64,000 nucleotides of DNA. Source: Roseobacter sp. (GTDB taxonomy: Bacteria > Pseudomonadota > Alphaproteobacteria > Rhodobacterales > Rhodobacteraceae). The stretch covers positions 118,773 through 182,772 of the forward strand of contig JADFAE010000016.1 of the NCBI GenBank assembly GCA_015665415.1, read 5' to 3'. The translations under genes and the position numbers were made by a program. The notes below the pieces were generated by a model that ran no database searches, was not told where the DNA came from, and saw only the letters and a list, made by a program, of their open reading frames with translations. Each line of letters begins with the position of its first letter. The stretch's first letter is position 1. Positions 1-8,849 of this stretch are shown one piece after another.

Positions 1-1360
1 TGTCGCCGCGCCCGCCAAAGGGCACGTGATAGTCGGTGCCTGCGGTGGGCAGATTGACGGTGACAACACCGGTGCGCGCGTTGCGGCGGAAATGGGTGGC
101 GCGGGCCAGGTTCTGGGTGACAATGCCGGAGGTCAGACCAAAGTTGGTGTCATTCACGACGCTCAGCGCTTCCTCGTAGCTGCCGACCTTGATCACCGAT
201 GTCAGGGGGGCAAACATCTCTTCGCGGTTGATGCGCATGTCATTGGAGGTGTTCAGGAACACGCCGGGTGACATGTAGAAACCTTCGGTTGGCATCTCCA
301 GACGCTGACCGCCGCAGGCCAACTCAGCACCTTCGGATTTGCCCAGATCGACATAGGCCAGGTTCTCGTTGAGCTGCTGTTCGCTCACCACCGGGCCCAT
401 CTGAATACCGGCTTCCAGCGCGTGGCCAACCTTCATCGCCTGCGCTCCGGCCACCAGCTTTTCGACAAAGCTGTCGTGGACAGCGGAATGTACCACCAGG
501 CGCGAAGAGGCGGTACATTTCTGACCGGTACTGCCAAAGGCCCCACCCAGGGCTAGGGTCACAGCCAGATCGATATCGGCATCATCCATCACCGCCAGGG
601 CATTTTTGGAGCCCATTTCCATCTGAACCTTGGTGAAGTTCTGGATTGCGGCCGTGGCAATGCCACGACCAACAGGGACCGAACCGGTAAAGGAGATCGC
701 GTCAATCTTTGGGCTTTCCACCAGACGCTGACCAATGGTGCGACCGGCACCGACGACAAGGCTGAACAGCCCCTTGGGAATGTCCTGACGGTCGATAATT
801 TCGGCCAGGGCCACAGCCGAGGCGGGCGTCACATTGGCAGGTTTCCAGACCACCGCATTGCCATAACACAGGGCTGGTGCGATCTTCCAAGACGCCGTCG
901 CCGTGGGGAAGTTCCAGGGGCTGATGATTGCCACAGTTCCGATTGGCTCGCGGCGCACGTCGATTTCAACGCCGTCGCGCACAGAATCCGCATTCTCACC
1001 CAGCTGGCGCAGGCATTCGGCGGCGTAATAGGTAAAGAACTGACCCGCGCGATAGACCTCGCCCTTGCCCTCGGCCAGCGGCTTGCCTTCTTCGCGGCTC
1101 AGCAATGTGCCCAGCTCTTCGGCGCGGGCCATCATCTCATTGCCAATGGCGTTCAGCACCGCCTGCTTGCGCTCCAGGCCATAGGCAGCCCATTCGGCCT
1201 GGGCCACGCGAGCCTGGTCCAGGGTTGCCTCCAGCTGATCCGCCGAGGCCTGGGCATAGATACCAACCAAGTCCGACAGATCAGAAGGGTTGCGGTTCTC
1301 GATCTCGCTTTCGCCAGCCAGCCATTCGCCGGCAATCAGGTTTTTGTGAAGTTCGCTCAT
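1..1360 (-). CDS. NAD(P)-dependent aldehyde dehydrogenase, alpha-ketoglutaric-semialdehyde dehydrogenase-like (3' end outside window)
   Basis: The reading frame opens at an ATG (1358-1360) and is still open at base 1, so about 453 residues of a roughly 480-residue aldehyde dehydrogenase are present and the C-terminus lies outside. Visible family motifs are the ISPWNFP segment near residue 147, the SFTGS nucleotide-binding turn near 223, the general-base Glu in MEMG (about 248) and the catalytic Cys in GQKCTASS (about 282). The sequence style fits the succinate-semialdehyde / 2,5-dioxovalerate dehydrogenase group, which oxidises a semialdehyde to the dicarboxylate in sugar-acid, hydroxyproline or GABA catabolism; which substrate is used cannot be read here. 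It is divergent from a LysR gene 109 bp away, a usual arrangement for a LysR-controlled catabolic gene. Confidence 0.85.
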   Translation of the reverse strand, partial: MSELHKNLIAGEWLAGESEIENRNPSDLSDLVGIYAQASADQLEATLDQARVAQAEWAAYGLERKQAVLNAIGNEMMARAEELGTLLSREEGKPLAEGKGEVYRAGQFFTYYAAECLRQLGENADSVRDGVEIDVRREPIGTVAIISPWNFPTATASWKIAPALCYGNAVVWKPANVTPASAVALAEIIDRQDIPKGLFSLVVGAGRTIGQRLVESPKIDAISFTGSVPVGRGIATAAIQNFTKVQMEMGSKNALAVMDDADIDLAVTLALGGAFGSTGQKCTASSRLVVHSAVHDSFVEKLVAGAQAMKVGHALEAGIQMGPVVSEQQLNENLAYVDLGKSEGAELACGGQRLEMPTEGFYMSPGVFLNTSNDMRINREEMFAPLTSVIKVGSYEEALSVVNDTNFGLTSGIVTQNLARATHFRRNARTGVVTVNLPTAGTDYHVPFGGRGD

Positions 1361-1469
1361 GAGATGGGTCCCCGTATCAGTCAGCATGCTATCGCGTGTG
1401 ATAGTTATGGACTCTTGCGACCACTTCATTCAAATTCAAATTGATTAAGCTAATTTCAGGAAAACTGAA

Positions 1470-2402
1470 GTGTCTATCAAAATCGAAATGCTGCGTTGCT
1501 TTGCAATCGTGGCCAGGCGCGGCAAATTGAGCGAAGCGGCAGCGCAGCTGGGGCGCACGCCTTCGGCGGTTTCGATGATGCTGAAGCAGCTGGAGGGCCA
1601 CCTGGGAGAACCACTGTTTGAGACGGACCGCAAAAACAAGCTGAGCGCTTTGGGAGAGTTTGTCCTGGAACAGGCCGAACATGAGCTGCGCCAGTTCGAC
1701 AGCACCATTCAGGCCATCGAAGGCTATGCCAAGGCCCGTCGCGGTCGTGTCCGCATCGCTGCGGTGCCTTCGGTTGCCGGCAGCATTCTGCCGCAGGCAA
1801 TCCTGAACTATTCCAAAGACTTCCCAGATGTGAAGATAGAGCTGCGCGACATGGATTCCGCTTCGGTCTTGCGCGAAGTGATGCGCGAACGGGTCGACCT
1901 AGGCATCGCCACAGCCAACCAACATTCTGGCAGTCTAAACCGGCAGGATCTGCTATCGGATGCCTTTGGTCTGGTTTGTCCTGCGCTCCATCCGCTGGCT
2001 CGTCTCGACCGGCCGCTCAGCTGGGAAGACCTCCCCCCGCATCACTTCATCGCCAACGATCTTTCGGCGCAAATTCCTGCAGAAGCCTCACGGCAACTAC
2101 ACGAAGGATCCTTGCTCAAAGTTCACAACATGACGTCGCTTTTGGCCATGGTTCAAGCCGGTCTTGGAGTTACGATCCTACCGGAAATGACAGCCAAACT
2201 CGCCGAATCATATGGATTGATCTTTTGTCCGCTGGCCGATGCCAGCACGCGACGCCAGATTCACCTGCTGCGCAAGGCCGATACTCCGGCCTCTCCGGCG
2301 GCACGTGAATTGGAACGACAAATCATCGCCACCGTCGCGGATCTGCAGCCGCCCCAACAGCCTGACCAGCCTGACACCCCGCGCCAGACACAGGAGGCAT
2401 AG
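1470..2402 (+). CDS. LysR-family transcriptional regulator
   Basis: A 310-residue protein with the LysR plan: an N-terminal winged helix-turn-helix (residues about 1-60, including LSEAAAQLGRTPSAVSMMLK) followed by a periplasmic-binding-protein-like effector domain (about 90-295). The start is GTG at 1470 with an AGGA ribosome site 9 nt upstream. The tail after residue 290 is a proline- and glutamine-rich stretch. The gene is divergent from the aldehyde dehydrogenase and its stop codon directly abuts the ATG of the next regulator, so the two regulators are probably co-transcribed. By family habit it should act on the intervening promoter in response to a small metabolite; the ligand is unknown. 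Confidence 0.88.
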   Translation: MSIKIEMLRCFAIVARRGKLSEAAAQLGRTPSAVSMMLKQLEGHLGEPLFETDRKNKLSALGEFVLEQAEHELRQFDSTIQAIEGYAKARRGRVRIAAVPSVAGSILPQAILNYSKDFPDVKIELRDMDSASVLREVMRERVDLGIATANQHSGSLNRQDLLSDAFGLVCPALHPLARLDRPLSWEDLPPHHFIANDLSAQIPAEASRQLHEGSLLKVHNMTSLLAMVQAGLGVTILPEMTAKLAESYGLIFCPLADASTRRQIHLLRKADTPASPAARELERQIIATVADLQPPQQPDQPDTPRQTQEA

Positions 2403-3431
2403 ATGAACCGCCACTCCCCCACGCAAGAGATCCCAAAAGAGCCAATCACCCTTGGGTTTTTGATCTTTCCCGGCTTTCCCATGGCCTGTCTCACCTCAGC
2501 CATCGAACCGCTACGCGCCGCCAACGAAATCGCAGGTCGCGACGCCTTTGCCTGGAAGATCCTCGCCGACCAGGAGGGGCCCATCGCCTCCTCTGCGGGT
2601 GTCTCTTTTGCTCCGGATCACCTGTTGGGCGAGGCCGGCGAATTGCAGCATCTGTTTTTTGTCTCCAGCCCCAATGGGCAGTTCGACAACCCCACCAAGG
2701 CCAATGCCATTTTACACCGTCATCTGCGCACGGGCGGCAGCCTGGGGGCCTTTAGCGGCGGCATTTTCCCTCTTGCCCGCAGTCGGATCATGGAAGGGCT
2801 GCCGATGTCAGTCCACTGGTGCTACGAGGCCGCCTTTCAGGCTGAATTCCCCGATGTCGAGGCCCATCAGACGGTCCTGAACGACCAGGGTCCTTGCAAG
2901 ACCGCCTCCGGGTCGGCCGCCGTATTCGACCTGATGCTGAATCTGATTGAACAGGAGCTGGGGCCAGAGATCACCACTGAAACCGCCTGCTGGTTCCAGC
3001 ACCCTTACGTGCGCAGTGCTGACGTTCCGCAGCGCCTGCCTGTTCTGGGCAATGCCGCTGGAAAGGACATGCTGCCGCCAAAGGTAGCCCAGGCCATCAA
3101 ACTCTTCGCAGAACACATTGAAGAACCGATCCAGATCAGCGCTGTGGCGGAGGCCATCAATATGTCAGCGCGCAGCCTTGAGCGCAGCTTCAAGCGGGCC
3201 ACCGGCCAAAGCCCGCTGAAATATTACCGACAGATGCGAATGAACGAAGCCCGCCAACTGGTGCTCTACAGCCGGGACCCGATCACCAGCATTGCCTATA
3301 TGGTTGGCTATTCCTCGCCCTCAGCCTTTCAGCGCCACTACCGCGACATCTATGGCATCAGCCCGCTCAAGGACCGGGAGGCCAAGAATTCCTTGCGGGT
3401 CACCGATGGCGACTGCCTGCCATCGGTGTGA
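2403..3431 (+). CDS. GlxA-family AraC regulator (GbdR/SouR-like) with DJ-1/PfpI domain
   Basis: A 342-residue protein with an N-terminal DJ-1/PfpI (class I glutamine amidotransferase-like) domain (about residues 15-190, opening with ITLGFLIFPGFPMACL) and a C-terminal AraC double helix-turn-helix (about 225-325, with NMSARSLERSFKRATGQSP and GYSSPSAFQRHYR). In Pseudomonas this architecture is GbdR and SouR, the activators of dimethylglycine and sarcosine catabolism. The gene starts at the base after the LysR stop and converges on soxG with only 21 bp between, so control of the neighbouring soxBDAG operon is a reasonable inference. Carnitine or arginine regulators (CdhR, ArgR) share the fold and cannot be excluded. 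Confidence 0.8.
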   Translation: MNRHSPTQEIPKEPITLGFLIFPGFPMACLTSAIEPLRAANEIAGRDAFAWKILADQEGPIASSAGVSFAPDHLLGEAGELQHLFFVSSPNGQFDNPTKANAILHRHLRTGGSLGAFSGGIFPLARSRIMEGLPMSVHWCYEAAFQAEFPDVEAHQTVLNDQGPCKTASGSAAVFDLMLNLIEQELGPEITTETACWFQHPYVRSADVPQRLPVLGNAAGKDMLPPKVAQAIKLFAEHIEEPIQISAVAEAINMSARSLERSFKRATGQSPLKYYRQMRMNEARQLVLYSRDPITSIAYMVGYSSPSAFQRHYRDIYGISPLKDREAKNSLRVTDGDCLPSV

Positions 3432-3452
3432 GGTCGGGCCGATCGCGTGCGA

Positions 3453-4019
3453 TCAAAGGGCTGACCGCGCCGCCGCCACCAAGGCGTGATGCAACGATCC
3501 TGCCGAAGACCGTGGCCCCAGAATGGCCACTTCAGATCCCGGCTGCAGACACCAGATAAAACAGCCCAGATGCTCCAACCGGCTGCGGCTGACATCGCCA
3601 GTTTCCATGGCGGCAAAATCGACATTGCACAGCCGTTCCAATACGGCTCCGAGCTGCGCCCCCTTGAGATCAAAACGACACCAGCCGCCACTTTGCTCGC
3701 TGACCGAGGCTGTGGCACCAAAGCTCTGTTTGATCTCAGAGGCCAGATCCTCGTGGTCCGCTTGGTCGGCGCTCACCATCCATTGCTCCGGTCCCATCCA
3801 AAAGCAGCTATAGGTCTGTCCCAGATGCCCTTGCCCCGGTGACGGCAGATCGGCCTGCATCCAGGATTGGGCCGCGGCCATGCAGGCCTCCCCCTGGCCC
3901 TGTCGGGCGGCAATGCTGGCCAGCGCCAGATCGCTGCGTTCTGCAATGGTCAGCCCGGCGATCTGGTCGATCTGCGGCTGTGCGGCGCCAAGCGCGGAAA
4001 TTGGTTTCAGTTTATGCAC
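3453..4019 (-). CDS. soxG: Sarcosine oxidase gamma subunit
   Basis: Last gene of the soxBDAG operon, overlapping the end of soxA by 8 bp. SoxG is the small gamma subunit of the heterotetrameric enzyme that demethylates sarcosine to glycine, H2O2 and 5,10-methylene-tetrahydrofolate; it resembles a folate-binding GcvT half. I chose the GTG at 4019, giving 188 residues opening MHKLKPISALG, because a GGAAGGGGAG ribosome site sits just upstream; an ATG at 4046 in the same frame would add nine residues. The LSALG-type opening and the central GPEQWMVSADQ segment are typical of the family. It is the most divergent of the subunits, so the assignment rests partly on context. Confidence 0.85.
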   Translation of the reverse strand: MHKLKPISALGAAQPQIDQIAGLTIAERSDLALASIAARQGQGEACMAAAQSWMQADLPSPGQGHLGQTYSCFWMGPEQWMVSADQADHEDLASEIKQSFGATASVSEQSGGWCRFDLKGAQLGAVLERLCNVDFAAMETGDVSRSRLEHLGCFIWCLQPGSEVAILGPRSSAGSLHHALVAAARSAL

Positions 4020-6969
4020 GAAGACGCTCCCCTTCCGGATCAACAAAATGGGCCGAGACCACCTCTACCTGGATCTCGCTGCCCTCCAGCGGGCTGACAG
4101 CCCGCAGCCTTTCCCCCATGCGATTGGCACCGTCTTTCAGGAAACCAATCCCGATCGCGCTGCCCAGGATGGGCGAATAGCAGGCTGAGGTGACATAGCC
4201 CTGATCTGTGCGGGCATTGACCGCACCGCTGGCATTCATCAGATGCGCCCCTGCCAGGACTGGATCTGTATCCGTCACCGGTTTGAAGCCAACCAGGCGC
4301 AACCCGGTCTCGTCGTTCATTCCTTCGCGTTCGCTCAGGGTATTGCCGATGCAGTCCTTTTTCTTGCTGACCATCCGACCCAGGCCGAGGTTCTGCGCCG
4401 TGGTGGTGCCGTTGAGCTCATTGCCGGCGGCATGGCCCTTTTCGATCCGCATCACGCCCAGCGCTTCGGTGCCATAGGGGGTCACATCGAATTCCTCGCC
4501 CGCCGCCATCAAGGCACGGACCAAGGCATCGCCATAGCGGGTTGGCACTGCGATCTCGTAGGCCAGCTCTCCGGAGAATGAAATCCGGAACAGACGCGCG
4601 CGACACCCACCACAAATGGTGATCTCGCCGCAGGCCATGAAGGGAAAGCCCTCGTTGGAGATGTCCACATCCGCGTCGACGATCTTTTCCAGCAGTTTAC
4701 GTGCATTGGGCCCAGCTACGGCGTATTGCGCCCAGGCCTCGGTGGTGGAGATCAGCTGCACATCGAGATCCGGCCACAGACACTGCCGCGCAAATTCCAT
4801 ATTGCGATAGGCCAGCACCGCGTTGGCGGTGGTGGTGGTAACCACAAAATGGTCCTCTGCCAGCCGGGCCGCGGTGCCATCGTCATAGGCGATGCCGTCC
4901 TCACGCAGCATCAAGCCATAGCGCACCTTGCCCACTGGCAATTTGGCAAAACCATTGGCGTAGATCTTGTTGAGGAAACTGGCGGCATCGCGGCCCTGCA
5001 CGTCGATCTTGCCCAGGGTGGTCACGTCACACACGCCAACCGATTTACGGGTCTGCAGCACTTCACGGTCCACCGACTGACGCCAGTGGGTCTCTCCCTT
5101 GCGCGGGAACCACTGCGCGCGCAGCCAGTCGCCCACCTCGGTAAAGACGGCACCCTGTTCCTCGGCCCAGACATGCGAGGGCGTTTTGCGGGTGGGGTGG
5201 AAATGCTTGCCAGTAGCACGCCCGGCCATGGTGCTCATGGGCACGGGCGTATAGGGCGGGCGGAAAATGGTGGTGCCGGTTTCCGGGATCGATTTGCCTG
5301 TGAGCTCAGCCATGACCGCCAGGCCCAGCATGTTCGAGGTTTTGCCCTGGTCAGTGGCCATGCCCAATGTGGTATAGCGCTTCAGGTGCTCGACGGAGAC
5401 AAAGTTTTCCTGATGCGCCAGCTTCACGTCCTTGACGGTGACGTCGTTTTGCAAATCGACCCAGGCGCGGGATTTGCCGCCCCTCACATGCCAGAAGGGT
5501 TTCAGCGCAATCGGCGCATCTTCGGCCTGCGGCACCGCGATCGGGCTGGCGGCAACCCCCAGGTCATTCAGCGCCACAACCGCTGCGGTAGCGCCGCCTG
5601 ATAGGGCCTGCGCGGTTGACAGTTGACCATTGGCGGCGCCTGCAACCGTCATCCCAATTGGCAGATCAGGTCCAGGCACAAAGGCGGCAAGCTCCGCGTC
5701 CCATTGCGGGCGGCCACGCTGATGACAGGTGAGATGCACATTGGGATTCCACCCCCCCGAGACCGCAAGCGCCCCGCACATGATCTTGCGGGTCTGCCCA
5801 TTGGCCAGACGCACCGTGATCGAGGTCAGTCCCAGACGCCCCTGGGTGCCAATGACCTCTGCGCCCGCCAACAGCTCTGTGCCTGCAACAGCTGGCGCAT
5901 CGGCGCGCACATCAATCACAGCCGGGACATTGACGCCCTTGGCAATCAGATCCGCAGCGGTGCGATGACCATCGTCATTATTGGTGAAAATCGCGACCTG
6001 TTGCGCCGGGGCGGCCGCCCAGCGGTTCACGTAAGAGCGCACCGCAGAGGCCAACATCACTCCGGGGCGGTCATTGTCGGCAAAGGCAATGGGACGCTCC
6101 ATCGCGCCGGCGCAGAGCATGGCGCGACGCGAATAGATCCGCCACAAGATCTGGCGTGGTTTTTCTGCCACCGCCTGCGGCAGGTGGTCCTGCACCCGTT
6201 CGACCGCACCATAGGTGCCGTGATCGAAGGCCCCTATGATTGTGGTGCGCGTCATCAGGCGCACATTGTCTAGGCTCGCCAATTCCGCCAGGGTTTCAGT
6301 GGCCCAGTCAGCACCGGAGACATCGCCCAGCGCCAGAGTCTCCGCATTGAGCCGCCCGCCCATGCGGAAATCCTCATCCGCGAGGATCACCCGCGCACCC
6401 GCGCGCCCGGCGGTCAGCGCCGCTGCCAACCCGGTGGGGCCCGCGCCAATGATCAGCAGATCGCAATGCAGAAAGCCTTTGTCGTAGAGATCCGGGTCTT
6501 CTTCGAAGGAAATGCTGCCAAGGCCTGCCGCCTTGCGAATAATCGGCTCATAGACCTTTTCCCAAAAGGGTTTTGGCCACATGAAGGTCTTGTAATAAAA
6601 GCCCGCCGTCAGAAAGTTGCTAAAGCGGTCATTCACCGCCATGGCATCAAAGCGCAGCGAGGGCCAGGCGTTCTGGGCCTTGGCCTCAAGCCCCTCAAAC
6701 AGCTCGGCCACGGTGGCGCGGGTGTTGGGCTCTTGCCGGTTGCCCTGGCGCAGCTCGACCAATGCGTTGGGCTCTTCCGAGCCAGCGGTCAGCACTCCGC
6801 GTGGGCGGTGATATTTGAAGGAGCGGCCCATCAGGCGCTCACCATTGGCCAGCAGGGCGGAGGCCAGGGTGTCGCCCTCAAAGCCTTTGAAGCTGCGGCC
6901 ATCAAAGCGGAAGTTCAATTCTGTGTTGCGGTTTACCTGTCCACCGCTGAGGCGATTTACCTGGCTCAT
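4012..6969 (-). CDS. soxA: Sarcosine oxidase alpha subunit
   Basis: A 985-residue protein of normal length for the heterotetrameric sarcosine oxidase alpha chain. Domains in order: an N-terminal ferredoxin/ubiquitin-like segment (about 15-100, with FDGRSFKGFEGDTLASALL and KYHRPRG), an FAD/NAD(P)-type dinucleotide-binding domain (IIGAGPTG at about 173-180), and a C-terminal GcvT-like folate-binding domain (about 600-985). The folate domain channels formaldehyde equivalents onto tetrahydrofolate. The start ATG overlaps the soxD stop by 4 bp. It works as a cytoplasmic complex with SoxB, SoxD and SoxG in one-carbon metabolism from glycine betaine or creatinine-type substrates. Confidence 0.95.
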   Translation of the reverse strand: MSQVNRLSGGQVNRNTELNFRFDGRSFKGFEGDTLASALLANGERLMGRSFKYHRPRGVLTAGSEEPNALVELRQGNRQEPNTRATVAELFEGLEAKAQNAWPSLRFDAMAVNDRFSNFLTAGFYYKTFMWPKPFWEKVYEPIIRKAAGLGSISFEEDPDLYDKGFLHCDLLIIGAGPTGLAAALTAGRAGARVILADEDFRMGGRLNAETLALGDVSGADWATETLAELASLDNVRLMTRTTIIGAFDHGTYGAVERVQDHLPQAVAEKPRQILWRIYSRRAMLCAGAMERPIAFADNDRPGVMLASAVRSYVNRWAAAPAQQVAIFTNNDDGHRTAADLIAKGVNVPAVIDVRADAPAVAGTELLAGAEVIGTQGRLGLTSITVRLANGQTRKIMCGALAVSGGWNPNVHLTCHQRGRPQWDAELAAFVPGPDLPIGMTVAGAANGQLSTAQALSGGATAAVVALNDLGVAASPIAVPQAEDAPIALKPFWHVRGGKSRAWVDLQNDVTVKDVKLAHQENFVSVEHLKRYTTLGMATDQGKTSNMLGLAVMAELTGKSIPETGTTIFRPPYTPVPMSTMAGRATGKHFHPTRKTPSHVWAEEQGAVFTEVGDWLRAQWFPRKGETHWRQSVDREVLQTRKSVGVCDVTTLGKIDVQGRDAASFLNKIYANGFAKLPVGKVRYGLMLREDGIAYDDGTAARLAEDHFVVTTTTANAVLAYRNMEFARQCLWPDLDVQLISTTEAWAQYAVAGPNARKLLEKIVDADVDISNEGFPFMACGEITICGGCRARLFRISFSGELAYEIAVPTRYGDALVRALMAAGEEFDVTPYGTEALGVMRIEKGHAAGNELNGTTTAQNLGLGRMVSKKKDCIGNTLSEREGMNDETGLRLVGFKPVTDTDPVLAGAHLMNASGAVNARTDQGYVTSACYSPILGSAIGIGFLKDGANRMGERLRAVSPLEGSEIQVEVVSAHFVDPEGERLRA

Positions 6970-7253
6970 GTGCTGCGCCCTCTTGCCCGGGCCACGTCGC
7001 GGGCAAGTTCCACCTTGGAGATCTCATGGGTCAGAGTGTTGCGGGTCACCACCAGCCAGGAGCGATCTCCGGTCTCGTGGAACCACAACTCCCGGTGCTC
7101 ACCTGCCGGGTTGTCGCGCAGATAAAGGTAGTCGTGAAACTGGTCCTGGGCGTCCTTTGCCTGCCAGTCAGGGCGGTCAATCAGGCTGGCATCGCCCAGA
7201 TAGGTGAATTCCTGTGCGTCACGCAGACCCAACAGGGGATGGTCGATCATCAT
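6966..7253 (-). CDS. soxD: Sarcosine oxidase delta subunit, zinc ligands substituted
   Basis: A 95-residue protein between soxB and soxA, matching SoxD in length and in the EFTYLGDAS, YLYLRDNP and HRELW segments. I start it at the first of two adjacent ATGs (7253), preceded by AAAGGACC. Characterised delta subunits bind structural Zn through Cys-x2-Cys near residues 6-9 plus His59 and Cys63. Here the first motif reads IDHPLLG (His5 and Leu8 in place of the two Cys) and the second reads HETGDRS (His59 kept, Cys63 replaced by Asp). The protein therefore probably does not bind zinc in the usual way, although fold and operon position are kept. Confidence 0.9.
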   Translation of the reverse strand: MMIDHPLLGLRDAQEFTYLGDASLIDRPDWQAKDAQDQFHDYLYLRDNPAGEHRELWFHETGDRSWLVVTRNTLTHEISKVELARDVARARGRST

Positions 7254-7290
7254 CGCTTTGGTCCTTTTGCCGGAAACAAGAGTGCCGGTA

Positions 7291-8541
7291 TCAATGCAAG
7301 TTGGGTTGGGCACCCTGGCCCTTTTCATCAATCATGTGACCGCAGCGAAACCGGTCCAGGCGATAGGCCTGCGCCACGTCATGCGGCGTATCCGTGGCCA
7401 TCAAATGGGCAAAACACAGGCCCGAGGCGGGGGTTGCCTTGAAGCCGCCATAACACCAGCCGCCGTTGAAATAGAGACCGTCAATGGGCGTGCGATCGAT
7501 GAAAGGAGAGCCATCCATCGACATGTCCATAATGCCGCCCCAGCTGCGCAGCAGGCGGACCCGACCCAGCGCCGGGATCAGAGAGATGCCACTTTCCAGC
7601 ACGTCCTCAACCACCGGCAAGTTCCCACGCTGTGCGTAGGTGTTGTACATGTCGATATCGCCGCCAAAGACCAAACCGCCCTTGTCCGACTGGCTGCAAT
7701 AGAAATGCCCAGCTCCATAGGTAATGACTCCCGGAATGACCGGCTTCAGCCCCTCGGAGACAAAGGCCTGCAGGACATGGCTTTCGATGGGCAGACGCAG
7801 GCCCGCCTTTTCCATCACCCGGCTGGAGGATCCCGCAACCGCAACGCCAACCTTGCCTGCGCCAATAAATCCACGGGAGGTTTCGACACCGACACATTTG
7901 CCGGCTTCGATCTTGAAGCCGGTGACCTCGCAATTCTGGATGATATCGACGCCGCGCCGGTCGGCCCCGCGCGCATAGCCCCAGGCCACCGCATCATGGC
8001 GCACGGTGCCGCCGCGCCGATGCAACAAGCCACCTTTGATCGGAAAGCGTGCGTTCTCGAAATTGAGGAAAGGATACATCGCCCGCACCCCCTCTGTATC
8101 CAACAGCTCCGCATCATCCCCAGCCAGGATCATCGCATTGCCCCGTCGCCGCGCCGCATCGCGCTGTGCATCCGTATGCACCAGATTGAGGATGCCGCGC
8201 TGCGACACCATGGCGTTGTAATTGAGATCCTGTTCCAGGTCCTCCCACATCCGCAGGCTGAGATTGTAGAAGGACTGATTGCCGTCCAACAGGTAATTGG
8301 AGCGCACAATCGTCGTGTTGCGGCCGACATTGCCGCCGCCGATCCAGCCCTTTTCCAGCACCGCAACCTTGGCTGTCTGATAGCGTGACGCCAGATAGTA
8401 GGCCGTTGCCAGCCCATGGCCACCGCCCCCAACAATCACGATGTCATACTGGGATTTTGGTTCAGGGTCCCGCCAGGCCGGCTTCCAACCTTTATGCCCG
8501 CTCAAGGCTTCCTTGATAATTCTTAGTCCGGAGTACGCCAT
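7291..8541 (-). CDS. soxB: Sarcosine oxidase beta subunit
   Basis: First gene of the soxBDAG operon; 416 residues from the ATG at 8541, which follows a GAGGG ribosome site and matches the usual SoxB length (an upstream in-frame ATG at 8724 would add an unlikely 61-residue extension). The protein is a DAO-family flavoprotein: the Rossmann dinucleotide motif VIVGGGGHGLATAYYL sits at about 35-50. The LLHRRGGTVRHD stretch (about 172-183) contains the histidines that correspond to the covalent FMN attachment region of characterised SoxB. This subunit oxidises sarcosine. The divergent BMP transporter promoter lies 308 bp away, with an inverted repeat between them. Confidence 0.95.
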   Translation of the reverse strand: MAYSGLRIIKEALSGHKGWKPAWRDPEPKSQYDIVIVGGGGHGLATAYYLASRYQTAKVAVLEKGWIGGGNVGRNTTIVRSNYLLDGNQSFYNLSLRMWEDLEQDLNYNAMVSQRGILNLVHTDAQRDAARRRGNAMILAGDDAELLDTEGVRAMYPFLNFENARFPIKGGLLHRRGGTVRHDAVAWGYARGADRRGVDIIQNCEVTGFKIEAGKCVGVETSRGFIGAGKVGVAVAGSSSRVMEKAGLRLPIESHVLQAFVSEGLKPVIPGVITYGAGHFYCSQSDKGGLVFGGDIDMYNTYAQRGNLPVVEDVLESGISLIPALGRVRLLRSWGGIMDMSMDGSPFIDRTPIDGLYFNGGWCYGGFKATPASGLCFAHLMATDTPHDVAQAYRLDRFRCGHMIDEKGQGAQPNLH

Positions 8542-8678
8542 ATCGCCCTCATTAGTCGCGCAGACACCTGAGCAGTTGAGCGACTTATGAGCCCCGCCGG
8601 TTTTGGACAAAATCAGCCTCGAAACCGACAACGCCCGGACCTGGGCTGCTGAATACCTGTCGGCAGCACCAGGAAAAT

Positions 8679-8695
8679 TGTTCGAAACGCGAACA
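8679..8695. promoter_or_regulatory. Perfect inverted repeat in the soxB / BMP-transporter divergent promoter
   Basis: TGTTCG and CGAACA arms (6 bp, perfect) separated by 5 bp form a 17-bp dyad in the 308-bp intergenic region 8542-8849, 138 bp upstream of soxB and 155 bp upstream of the transporter gene. The placement and symmetry fit a dimeric-regulator operator. The protein that would bind is not identifiable; the nearby GlxA-type and LysR regulators are candidates. Confidence 0.4.
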
Positions 8696-8849
8696 TCTTT
8701 TCCACCACTACCCTCCGAATGCACAGAAATTAATCAATCATTCTATCGGCTTGCAAATTGCAGGAAAGCGTTCTTGCTATGCAGGCGGGTTGTTTTTACC
8801 CTTTGGTCAGGATTCGCCAAGGATCGACTTTTCAACAGGGGGACTTTCA

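Noticed and set aside
1153..1335. Several open frames inside the aldehyde dehydrogenase gene
   Set aside because: They are shadows in other frames of a clear coding sequence with intact motifs.
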